From the NCBI GenBank assembly GCA_047345645.1, contig JBLEFH010000009.1: a stretch of 64,000 bases of DNA; one strand, 5' to 3'. Below the pieces are notes generated by a model. That model was not told the DNA's origin. It saw nothing but the letters and a program-made list of their open reading frames with translations, and made no database searches. Shown in pieces: positions 28,342 through 38,256 of the stretch; the stretch's first letter is position 1, and each line of letters starts with the position of its first letter. Source of the stretch: JBLEFH01 sp047345645 (GTDB taxonomy: Bacteria > Pseudomonadota > Alphaproteobacteria > Rhodobacterales > Rhodobacteraceae). A program made the translations under genes and the position numbers.

Positions 28342-28575
28342 ATGGCGAAGATGGGTAAGGAAGCAAAGTCAGACAATACGGAATTGATTGGCGATCAACT
28401 CAAAGCGGCGTTCCAAGACACCGTCGATGAGGGGGTGCCGGACCGTTTCCGCAAATTGATTGATCGAAATCTTAAGCATGCTTATGATGAGACCGTTCAG
28501 GAAGGGGTGCCGGACCGTTTTGCCCAATTGATTGCGGAGCTGAAATCCGCTGCCAATAAGGGAAGCCATAGATGA
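28342..28575 (+). CDS. nepR: Anti-sigma factor NepR with a tandemly duplicated core
   Basis: NepR holds EcfG inactive until phosphorylated PhyR displaces it. This 77-residue protein contains the family core twice: AFQDTVDEGVPDRFRKLI and AYDETVQEGVPDRFAQLI. Canonical NepR has one such helix ending in PDRF. The two copies are also nearly identical in DNA over most of the motif (around 28432-28470 and 28498-28536). The start at 28342 is chosen because the EcfG promoter lies just upstream; ATG 28351 is possible. Its stop overlaps the ecfG start (ATGA). Confidence 0.88.
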   Translation: MAKMGKEAKSDNTELIGDQLKAAFQDTVDEGVPDRFRKLIDRNLKHAYDETVQEGVPDRFAQLIAELKSAANKGSHR

Positions 28576-29099
28576 GCGATCCCCGTGATGAGATTCTGGA
28601 CCATGTTCCAGCACTCCGGGCCTTTGCGCGCAGTTTGACACGCGATGCGGTGCGCGCCGACGATCTGGTGCAGGATGCGCTGGTCAAGGCCTTCAGCAAT
28701 CTCGATAAGTTTCAAGCGGGCACCAATTTGCGCGCCTGGCTGTTCACCATCCTGCGCAATGTCTTTTACTCGGGCAAACGCAAATCGGGCCGCGAGGTTG
28801 AGGATGTGGATGGCGATTATGCGGCGCAACTCACCGTCGCGCCCGCCCATGACAGCAAGCTGCAATTTGCGGAGTTTCGCAAAGCCTTTGCGCTGCTCTC
28901 TGACGAACGGCGCGAGGCGCTGACCCTCATCGGTGCGCTTGGCCTGTCTTACGAGGAAGCGGCGGAAACCTGCGGCGTGGCGGTCGGCACGATGAAGAGC
29001 CGCACGAACCGCGCGCGCAAGGAACTCGCCGAGCTGATGAAGCTCGACGACACCGATCCCGGCGCCGCCCCACTCAAAGCGACCCGCTCTATCGCCTAG
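28572..29099 (+). CDS. ecfG: ECF sigma factor EcfG (general stress response)
   Basis: A 175-residue ECF sigma factor. Region 2 includes DDLVQDALVKAFSN and NLRAWLFTILRN; region 4 includes LSYEEAAETCGVAVGTMKSRTNRARKEL (key part EEAAETCGVAVGTMKSR). Its place next to nepR and divergent phyR identifies it as EcfG. It directs RNA polymerase to GGAAC-N16/17-CGTT promoters, three of which are proposed in this window. Confidence 0.95.
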   Translation: MSDPRDEILDHVPALRAFARSLTRDAVRADDLVQDALVKAFSNLDKFQAGTNLRAWLFTILRNVFYSGKRKSGREVEDVDGDYAAQLTVAPAHDSKLQFAEFRKAFALLSDERREALTLIGALGLSYEEAAETCGVAVGTMKSRTNRARKELAELMKLDDTDPGAAPLKATRSIA

Positions 29100-29108
29100 G
29101 GAGGAGAC

Positions 29109-29969
29109 ATGTTTCAGAGCAATCTGCGCACCTCCTTTTTCTTCATCATCGCGGCGGCCATGGCGACAGCGGCCCTCGCGATGCATCTCTTTGCGCCCAG
29201 CATCGCCGCCCCGGTCTCCGTGGTGATGACCCTCGCGGCCCTGCTGGGCAGCCTCTATATTTTCGGCGTTGCCTGCGACCGGGCCGTGAACCGCCAGACG
29301 GCGCGGCTCGAAAAAGACATCGTGAATTTCCGCAAGGACCCGCGCGCGGGCAGCAGCTTCGCCTCGAACACTCCGCTCGAAATCGCTTTTGGCGGGCTGG
29401 CCGAGGATCTCACCTGCTGCGAGGAACGCTCCGCCACACAGCAGACCACGGCGCTTGATCTGCAACGCGAGCTGTTGCACCGGGTGAACAACAATTTCCA
29501 GGTCATCCAATCCATGATCCACCTCGCCGCGCGCGAGGCGAAGGGCGCGGATATTTCCGAGTTGATGGCCGAACGCGTCCAGATGCTCAGCGTCGTGCAT
29601 AAAGCGCAGCATGATCTGGAAACCGCCGAAATCCGACGCATGGCCTCCGCCCTGCCCGCTTTGGTGACGAGCCTGCGCGCCAGCGGGTTGATGCGGCAAC
29701 TCAAGCTGACCCTCGAGGTGGACGAGATCGACATGCCGATCCCGCAAACCGGTGCGCTTCTGCACCTCACCGTCGAAGGCCTGAAACGCTTCAGCGATGC
29801 GGGCGCGGCGCGGGTGCGCATCCACGCGACCCCCGGCGCGATCCGCCTGCTCGGCGACACCCCGCCAACCGCGAGCGACACGCTCAGCCAGCGCCTCACC
29901 GCCGCCTATGCGCGCGAGATCGGCGGCACCTTCGAGACCGACAACACGACCATCGCCATTCGGTTTTGA
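29109..29969 (+). CDS. Degenerate HisKA_2-type kinase or phosphotransfer protein
   Basis: A 286-residue membrane protein with two N-terminal helices (about 8-30 and 35-55). It has a clear HisKA_2 dimerisation and phosphorylation helix with histidine in LLHRVNNNFQVIQSMIHLAA. The following ATPase-like part lacks the N box (LLHLTVEGLKRFSDAG is found where an Asn-bearing helix is expected) and lacks the glycine-rich G boxes. It probably cannot bind ATP and may act as a phosphotransfer or scaffold protein for PhyR. It follows ecfG by 9 nt with a GGGAGG ribosome site, so it belongs to the stress operon. Confidence 0.75.
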   Translation: MFQSNLRTSFFFIIAAAMATAALAMHLFAPSIAAPVSVVMTLAALLGSLYIFGVACDRAVNRQTARLEKDIVNFRKDPRAGSSFASNTPLEIAFGGLAEDLTCCEERSATQQTTALDLQRELLHRVNNNFQVIQSMIHLAAREAKGADISELMAERVQMLSVVHKAQHDLETAEIRRMASALPALVTSLRASGLMRQLKLTLEVDEIDMPIPQTGALLHLTVEGLKRFSDAGAARVRIHATPGAIRLLGDTPPTASDTLSQRLTAAYAREIGGTFETDNTTIAIRF

Positions 29970-30017
29970 TCCGCAATTTATTTTCTCGGAAAAATTTGGA
30001 TTTTTTCTGCGTCCCGG

Positions 30018-30042
30018 GGAACCAAACCGGTTCCGTCACGTT
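30018..30042 (+). promoter_or_regulatory. EcfG-dependent promoter of the CsbD gene
   Basis: GGAAC (30018-30022), 16 bases, then CGTT (30039-30042), matching the EcfG consensus, 36 nt before the CsbD start codon. Confidence 0.85.
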
Positions 30043-30077
30043 GGTTAGATATCAATAGCTTTTAAAAGGAGAAAGTT

Positions 30078-30272
30078 ATGAACTGGGACGAAATCCAAGG
30101 TAAGTGGAAAGAAATCAAAGGCTCCGTCCGCGAGAAGTGGGGCGAGCTGACCGACGATGAAGTCGACCAGATCAATGGCGACCGTGAGCAGCTGGAAGGC
30201 AAACTCCAGCAGAAATACGGCAAGACCAAAGAAGAAGCCAAGAAAGAAGTCGACGACTGGATGAACAGCTAA
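30078..30272 (+). CDS. CsbD-family stress protein
   Basis: A 64-residue, highly charged helical protein with the CsbD pattern MNWDEIQGKWKEIKGSVREKWGELTDDEVDQINGDREQLEGKLQQKYG (hallmarks WDEIQGKWKEIKG and GELTDDEVDQINGDREQLEG). CsbD proteins are abundant under general stress; the molecular role is not settled. An AGGAG ribosome site and a consensus EcfG promoter precede it, and a strong terminator follows. Confidence 0.93.
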   Translation: MNWDEIQGKWKEIKGSVREKWGELTDDEVDQINGDREQLEGKLQQKYGKTKEEAKKEVDDWMNS

Positions 30273-30294
30273 GACTTCTGAAACTTCCTCCCAA

Positions 30295-30323
30295 ACGCCG
30301 GCGTTTCTCGCCGGCGTTTTTTG
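30295..30323 (+). terminator. Rho-independent terminator after the CsbD gene
   Basis: AACGCCGGCG, loop tttct, CGCCGGCGTT, then TTTT. Confidence 0.9.
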
Positions 30324-30448
30324 TGCGCGAATGGCTGTGCACGGTGATCCGACAACCGCCGCCTCACATTTTCCGCGCAAAACAACGCGTTTTCCCCTAT
30401 TTTCACCAAACTGAACGTAGCACCTGTGCAGCGCGCGTATTATGATGC

Positions 30449-30464
30449 TATATGACATCATATA
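30449..30464. promoter_or_regulatory. Palindrome upstream of the first GntR regulator gene
   Basis: TATATGA-CA-TCATATA is a perfect inverted repeat 39 nt before the regulator's ATG. It differs from the TTGT-N3-ACAA cores at the other promoters. It is a candidate autoregulatory operator. Confidence 0.5.
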
Positions 30465-30502
30465 AATCTGCGGCAATCTGCCGCAAGCGAGGGGTGCCAC
30501 CT

Positions 30503-31198
30503 ATGCCAAAACGCAGAACGCTCGTCGTCGAAGTGCTCGACAATCTCCGTGGAGAGATCCATGCGGGCAAATATAAACCGGGCGACCGGCTCCCCAGCGA
30601 AGCGCGGCTGACCGAGGCCTTCGGCGTCTCGCGAACGGTGGTGCGCGAGGCCATCGCCTCCCTGCGCGCCGACGGGTTGGTGGACTCGCAGCGCGGCGCG
30701 GGCGTCTTTGTCATTGAGCCCAAAGAGAAAAACATCGTCCCCTTCAGCAATGTCGATACGGCGCGGCTGTCCTCGATGATCGAACTACTGGAACTGCGCA
30801 CGGCCATTGAAGTCGAAGCCGCCGGGCTCGCCGCCATCCGCCGCGCCCCCGCTCAGGAAGAAGCGATTATGGGCGCGTTCCGGGCCGTGAATGACGCGAT
30901 CGACCAGTCCGGCCTCGACCATAAAGCGGATTTCGATCTCCACCTCGCCATCGCAGAGGCCACCAACAACCCGCGCTTTCCCGAGATTATTCGGATGCTT
31001 GGCGCGCAGATGATCCCCCGCCACGGGTTGAAACCAGAGGCCCGCGAAGTCTCCCCCGACTATCTGGCGCTGCTCAAGGAAGAGCATGAGGCTATCGTCA
31101 ATGCGATCCTCGACGGCGATGAAGAGGCCGCGCGGAGCGCCATGCGCCGCCATCTCAAAGGCAGCCAGAACCGCTATCGCCAACTGCTCCGGCAATAA
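30503..31198 (+). CDS. FadR-subfamily GntR regulator of the uronate/pectin locus
   Basis: A 231-residue regulator with an N-terminal winged helix (GDRLPSEARLTEAFGVSRTV and REAIASLRADGLVDSQRGAGV) and a C-terminal FCD ligand domain (metal-type residues in DFDLHLAIAEATNNPRF). It is transcribed towards kduI-kduD. A palindrome covers its promoter. An earlier ATG at 30452 lies inside that palindrome, so I prefer 30503 with GAGGGG upstream. The effector is probably a sugar acid from galacturonate or KDG metabolism (inference from context). Confidence 0.88.
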   Translation: MPKRRTLVVEVLDNLRGEIHAGKYKPGDRLPSEARLTEAFGVSRTVVREAIASLRADGLVDSQRGAGVFVIEPKEKNIVPFSNVDTARLSSMIELLELRTAIEVEAAGLAAIRRAPAQEEAIMGAFRAVNDAIDQSGLDHKADFDLHLAIAEATNNPRFPEIIRMLGAQMIPRHGLKPEAREVSPDYLALLKEEHEAIVNAILDGDEEAARSAMRRHLKGSQNRYRQLLRQ

Positions 31199-31247
31199 AT
31201 TGCGGCCAAACGCGCGGCATAGTACGTCCCGTTTGACTCCTGAAAAA

Positions 31248-31270
31248 ATGTATGACAACTTGTTATACAA
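31248..31270. promoter_or_regulatory. Paired GntR operator cores upstream of kduI
   Basis: Two cores of the form TGT-N3-ACA, ATGTATGACAA (31248-31258) and TTGTTATACAA (31260-31270), are separated by one base, so their centres are 12 bp apart. Confidence 0.7.
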
Positions 31271-31314
31271 GACCGCATCACGCGGCGATTTTTCACCTAT
31301 GCCGGAGGACCCAC

Positions 31315-32139
31315 ATGCTGACCGTTGAAACACGCCACGCCATCCACCCCGAACATGCCAAGACGATGGATACGGACGCGCTGCGCGCCCATTTCATGGC
31401 TGAAGGGATGTTCAAAGATGGCGAAATCCGGCTCGTCTACACCCATTACGACCGCTTCGTTCTGGGTGCCGCCGTGCCTGCGGGCGGGACGCTTGTGCTT
31501 GATAAGGTGGAAGAAACCAAGACGGACACCTTCCTTGAACGCCGCGAAATGGGCATCGTCAACATTGGCGAGCCCGGCACCGTCGAGGCGGACGGCAACA
31601 GCTATGAGATGAACCGCGGCGATGTGCTCTATCTCGGCAAAGGCACCGGCGCCGTGACCTTCACCGGGAATGGCCGCTTCTACCTGACCTCCGCGCCGGC
31701 TCACCAAACCTACCCGTCGAAACTCATCACCGTCGCCGATTGTGTCGAGGTGAAACTGGGCGCGCCGGAGACCTCCAACAAACGCACCATCAAACAGTTC
31801 ATCCACCCGCAAGTCATGGAAAGTTGCCAACTTATTCTGGGCTACACCTCCCTTGAGGAAGGCTCCGTCTGGAACACGATCCCGAGCCATATCCACGACC
31901 GCCGGATGGAAGCTTATCTCTATTGGGGCATGGATGAGGAAAGCCGCGTGCTGCATCTCATGGGCGATCCGCAGGAGACGCGCCACCTATTTGTCAGCGA
32001 TGAGCAGGCCGTGATTTCGCCGTCCTGGTCGATCCATTCCGGTGCGGGCATTGGCGAATACACCTTCATCTGGGCGATGGCGGGCGACAATGTCGATTAC
32101 ACCGATATGGACTTCATCCAGCCCAAGGATCTCAAATGA
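31315..32139 (+). CDS. kduI: 5-keto-4-deoxyuronate isomerase KduI
   Basis: KduI converts 5-keto-4-deoxyuronate (DKI) to 2,5-diketo-3-deoxygluconate, a step in the use of unsaturated uronates made by pectin lyases and GH105. The 274-residue protein has the family start VETRHAIHPEHAKTMDTDALR and the zinc site IPSHIHDRRMEAYLYW. The start is ATG 31315 after CCGGAGGA. It overlaps kduD by 4 nt. Confidence 0.96.
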   Translation: MLTVETRHAIHPEHAKTMDTDALRAHFMAEGMFKDGEIRLVYTHYDRFVLGAAVPAGGTLVLDKVEETKTDTFLERREMGIVNIGEPGTVEADGNSYEMNRGDVLYLGKGTGAVTFTGNGRFYLTSAPAHQTYPSKLITVADCVEVKLGAPETSNKRTIKQFIHPQVMESCQLILGYTSLEEGSVWNTIPSHIHDRRMEAYLYWGMDEESRVLHLMGDPQETRHLFVSDEQAVISPSWSIHSGAGIGEYTFIWAMAGDNVDYTDMDFIQPKDLK

Positions 32140-32876
32140 ACCGCTTCTCTTTAAACGGAAAAAAGGCGCTGGTGACGGGTGCGAATACCGGCATCGGTCA
32201 GGCGATTGCGGTCGCTCTCGCCGGCGCGGGCGCCGAGGTGGTTTGTGCTGGTCGCCGCAGCTGCGACGAGACGTTGGCGAAAATCGCGGAGGCCGGGGGC
32301 AAGGGCTCCGGTCTCCAACTCGATTTCGCCGATCCCATGGCCGCCAAGGATGTGTTTGCGGGCGCGGGTTACGATATCTTGGTGAACAATGCGGGCATCA
32401 TCCGGCGCGAAGATGCGGTCGATTTCGACGAAGCCGATTGGGACGCCGTGATGGATGTGAACGCCAAGGCGCTGTTTTTCACCTGTCAGGCTTTCGCGCG
32501 GGAAGTGTTTGCGCGTGGCGAGACCGGCAAAATCATTAACATTGCCTCGCTGCTGTCCTTCCAAGGCGGCATTCGCGTACCCTCCTACACCGCGTCGAAA
32601 CATGCGGTCGCGGGTTTAACCAAACTTTTCGCCAATGAATGGGCCGCCAAAGGGGTGAATGTGAACGCCATCGCGCCCGGCTACATCGCAACCAACAATA
32701 CCGAAGCGCTGCGCAATGACGAAGAGCGCAGCAAGGCCATTCTCGACCGGATTCCCGCCGGTCGCTGGGGGGATCCCGAGGATATTGCCGACACCGCGGT
32801 GTTCCTCGCCGCGCCCGCATCGGACTATATCCACGGCGCGGTTCTGAATGTGGATGGCGGCTGGCTGGCGCGCTAA
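32136..32876 (+). CDS. kduD: 2-deoxy-D-gluconate/2-keto-3-deoxygluconate 5-dehydrogenase KduD
   Basis: A 246-residue short-chain dehydrogenase that reduces the KduI product to 2-keto-3-deoxygluconate (KDG). It has the NAD motif VTGANTGIGQAI, NNAGIIRR, and the catalytic YTASKHAV with upstream Ser in NIASLLSFQGG. It is coupled to kduI by an ATGA overlap and followed by a terminator. Confidence 0.94.
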   Translation: MNRFSLNGKKALVTGANTGIGQAIAVALAGAGAEVVCAGRRSCDETLAKIAEAGGKGSGLQLDFADPMAAKDVFAGAGYDILVNNAGIIRREDAVDFDEADWDAVMDVNAKALFFTCQAFAREVFARGETGKIINIASLLSFQGGIRVPSYTASKHAVAGLTKLFANEWAAKGVNVNAIAPGYIATNNTEALRNDEERSKAILDRIPAGRWGDPEDIADTAVFLAAPASDYIHGAVLNVDGGWLAR

Positions 32877-32894
32877 TCCCTAGAAAACGCATAG

Positions 32895-32930
32895 AAAACG
32901 CCCGGCTGCGCGTGCAGACCGGGCGTTTTT
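32895..32930. terminator. Terminator between kduD and the galactarolactone isomerase gene
   Basis: AACGCCCGG, 13-nt loop, CCGGGCGTT followed by TTT and preceded by an A-run. It can serve both convergent genes. Confidence 0.82.
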
Positions 32931-32946
32931 CATAAGCGATGCGGGG

Positions 32947-33798
32947 TTAGAACTGGAACAACTCCGCCGGATTATCCACCAGCGCCAGCGCCTTGGCATG
33001 ATCATCGGCGAGCCAACTCAGCGACGTCTCCATCAGCGCCGCATCATCGGGATAATCCTTTGTTTCCTTGGCCATATTATGCGGCCAGTTTGTCCCCCAA
33101 AGGATGCGTTCCGGCGCATAGACGCCAATCTCCCGCGCAACCTGCGCGATATCCGCGTAGTCCGGCCCGCCCTCGCGGCTGCTCTCATAGCACCCCGCAA
33201 ATTTGAACCACATTTTTCCGCCATCGATCAACCGCTTGATCGTCGCGACATGTTCCGGCGTCGCGCCAGAGAAAATCTTGCCGTGATGGTCCAAAACCCA
33301 GTTGGATTTCAGCGCCTTAAGCCGCGATTCCAAATCCGGCAAATGCGAACCATCAAACTGCACCGCCATCATCCAGCCCGCATTGGCGGCTTTTTCATCA
33401 ATGGCCTCCAGCGCGTCGAGACCAATCGCGCCGCCGGGAAGATCCATGATCCGCGCCCCGACAACCCGCTTTTCCGACAAGCGTGCGATCTCCGCCTCGT
33501 CTGTCTCCGGCGTAATAACCGCCACACCGCGCGCCGCCTCCCCCATCTCGTCAAGACAGGCGAGCAGGCAAGCATTGTCCGTCTGATGCGCATTGCCTTG
33601 GGTAATCACGACCCGATCAATGCCAAGCCAGCCCATCACTTCGCGATACATCTGCGGCGTCGGCAGCGGATCCAGCGGCAGACCCGGCCCGCCCTCTCGC
33701 GCAGGAAAACCCTCTAAATACATATGCATCTGCGTGTCCACTGTGCCTTCCGGCAATCGGACAGAGGGCGCAGGCCCGGTCAGTTTCCGCTCAATCAT
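32947..33798 (-). CDS. D-galactarolactone isomerase (amidohydrolase family)
   Basis: A 283-residue metal-independent-looking amidohydrolase barrel of the LigI type: VDTQMHMY, WVLDHHGKI, and GTNWPHNM. This matches the Agrobacterium galactarolactone isomerase Gli, which interconverts the 1,5- and 1,4-lactones made by uronate dehydrogenase. Its ATG directly follows the stop of the cycloisomerase gene, supporting the assignment. Position in the pathway: Udh, then Gli, then Gci. Confidence 0.85.
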   Translation of the reverse strand: MIERKLTGPAPSVRLPEGTVDTQMHMYLEGFPAREGGPGLPLDPLPTPQMYREVMGWLGIDRVVITQGNAHQTDNACLLACLDEMGEAARGVAVITPETDEAEIARLSEKRVVGARIMDLPGGAIGLDALEAIDEKAANAGWMMAVQFDGSHLPDLESRLKALKSNWVLDHHGKIFSGATPEHVATIKRLIDGGKMWFKFAGCYESSREGGPDYADIAQVAREIGVYAPERILWGTNWPHNMAKETKDYPDDAALMETSLSWLADDHAKALALVDNPAELFQF

Positions 33799-34935
33799 TC
33801 AGGCCCCCTTCGGTGCGAATTCACGCAGCGCGTCCCGGTTGATCTCGATCCCGAGACCCGGCCCGTCCGGCACCTCAACCCAGCCATCGACGTGATCGAG
33901 CGGCGCGGTCGCCACCGCCTGGCGGAACGGGTTGTGCGTACGGTCAAATTCAAGAATCGGTTCCACGGGTTTGCCCCGCACCGGATCGGGCGTCAGCGCG
34001 GACATGAACTGAAGCGCCGCCGCGATCTGCACCGCCGTCCCCCAGACATGCGGCACCACGCGCACCCCGTAAAGGCTTGCCAAATCAGCGACTTTCTTCG
34101 CTTCGCTGATCCCGCCAACACCGCAGAGGTCGGGTTGGATGATGTCCACCGCGCGCGTTTCCAGCGGCTCGCGATAGCCCCAACGGGTGTGCCAAGTCTC
34201 ACCCGCTGCAAGCGGAATCGGCTGACGCGCCCGCACCTCGCGATAGGCGGCGAGCTGTTCGGGAACCACCGGCTCCTCGAACCAGTCGATGCCATATTCC
34301 GCCGCTCGTTGTCCGACAGAAATCGCCTCGCTCGCCGTGTAACCATGATTGGCATCAATCATCAGCCGCCGCTCCGGGCCAATCGCCTCGCGCACGGCGG
34401 CGATCACGCGCAAATCTTCCGCCGGATCGAAACCGATCTTGATCTTCATCCGGTTGAATCCTGCCGCAGCATGGCCCGCCATTTCTTCTGCATTGTCAGA
34501 CACCCGGTCGATACCGTCGCGCTTGAAGCTACCGGTCGCATAAGCCTCGATCCGCGTCCGCCAGCGCCCGCCAAGCAGCGTCGAAATCGGGACACCGAAA
34601 TGCTTGCCCTTGAGATCCCAAAGCGCAATGTCGATCCCCGAGAGTGCTGTGATTGTTAACCCACGCTGCCCTTGATCGCGCAGCGCATTGTAGAGCACCG
34701 CCCATAATTTCTCGCTTTCCAGCGGATCCTGTCCGACAAGAAAGCCCTTATATGCCGCGACAATCGCCGCATTCGGCCGCGCGGGCCCGAGACATTCGCC
34801 CCAGCCCACGGTCCCGTCATCGCAGATGATTTCGACCAGCACATGGGTGCGCCGGTCGAAACGCATGCTCGCGCTTTCAAAGGCCGTGTCCAGCACATGT
34901 TCGAGAAGATGGGTTCGGACATCGACGATTTTCAA
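33799..34935 (-). CDS. D-galactarolactone cycloisomerase Gci (enolase superfamily)
   Basis: A 378-residue mandelate racemase-type barrel. The KxK acid/base motif MKIKIGFDP, metal ligands in LMIDANHGY, WFEEPV and AAGETWH, and a C-terminal lid (HVWGTAVQIAAALQFM) are visible. In Agrobacterium, Gci opens galactaro-1,4-lactone to 5-keto-4-deoxygalactarate. It sits between the lactone isomerase and the dehydratase that uses its product, so the substrate is well supported. Confidence 0.88.
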   Translation of the reverse strand: MKIVDVRTHLLEHVLDTAFESASMRFDRRTHVLVEIICDDGTVGWGECLGPARPNAAIVAAYKGFLVGQDPLESEKLWAVLYNALRDQGQRGLTITALSGIDIALWDLKGKHFGVPISTLLGGRWRTRIEAYATGSFKRDGIDRVSDNAEEMAGHAAAGFNRMKIKIGFDPAEDLRVIAAVREAIGPERRLMIDANHGYTASEAISVGQRAAEYGIDWFEEPVVPEQLAAYREVRARQPIPLAAGETWHTRWGYREPLETRAVDIIQPDLCGVGGISEAKKVADLASLYGVRVVPHVWGTAVQIAAALQFMSALTPDPVRGKPVEPILEFDRTHNPFRQAVATAPLDHVDGWVEVPDGPGLGIEINRDALREFAPKGA

Positions 34936-34945
34936 CGGGTTAGCC

Positions 34946-37428
<2,483 letters not shown>

Positions 37429-37436
<8 letters not shown>

Positions 37437-38256
37437 GGTTTTCCTCCGTCAAAATCGGAATTTCGGTAAATTTTCCGCCCTGATAGCGGTGGATCGGGGC
37501 GCTCAGATCGGGGTTTGGATGCGCCGCCTCGACCGCCGCGGCGTAGTCTTCCGCATTGTCCTGCGGTGCCCAGCCGAGCGCGGCGGCGGCGCTGTTGTCC
37601 CAGAAACTGCGGTCATTGGCCGACGCGCCATAAACGATCGGGCAACCGAGGTCCGGCACGGTAAACGCCGCCCGGCAGAACGCCACGAAATCGCGGTAAG
37701 ACAACCAGGTCGCCAGCATCCGGTGATCCTCGGGCTGATCGAAACAGGAGCCGATGCGCAGGATCGCCGTCTCTTGCCTGAATTTCTCGAAATACATCCG
37801 CGCCAGCGCCTCGCCGAACACTTTGGAGACGCCGTAAAGACTGTCGGGCCGGGGCAGCGCCGTCGCGTCGATGGTCTGCGATTGCGGGTGGTAGCCGACG
37901 ACATGGTTGGACGAGGCGAATATGATCCGCGGCATCCCGTGCGCCCGCGCCGCCTCGTAGAGCGTGTAAACGCCCTCGATATTGGCCTCCATGATCGGGC
38001 GGAACGGCCCCTCGATGGAATAGCCGCCGAGATGGATGATCCCGTCGCACCCGGCGACCGCGCGGGCCATGCCGTCCGGGTCGGTCAGCTCGGTCTGGAC
38101 GCTCTCTTCATGGGGCAGAAGATCCGTGATCTCCCGGCGGCCCGAGACCACGACGACCTCGGCGATCTCGCCAAGCAGCGGGCGGATCGCCGTGCCCATG
38201 CTGCCGGTCGCGCCGGTTAGCAAAATGCGCTTCATCTTTTGGTCAGGGTCAGCCAT
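37429..38256 (-). CDS. udh: Uronate dehydrogenase Udh
   Basis: A 275-residue NAD-dependent SDR enzyme that oxidises galacturonate or glucuronate to the aldaro-1,5-lactone. It has LLTGATGSMGTAIRP, IIHLGGYSIEGP, FASSNHVVGYHP and the catalytic Tyr-x3-Lys in SLYGVSKVFGE. ATG 38256 is chosen (GTGAGG site upstream); ATG 38235 is an alternative. It overlaps both neighbours, as expected for a tight operon. It feeds Gli and Gci. Confidence 0.93.

Noticed and set aside
30452..30502. Earlier ATG for the first GntR regulator
   Set aside because: It lies inside the upstream palindrome and would add residues not typical of the family.
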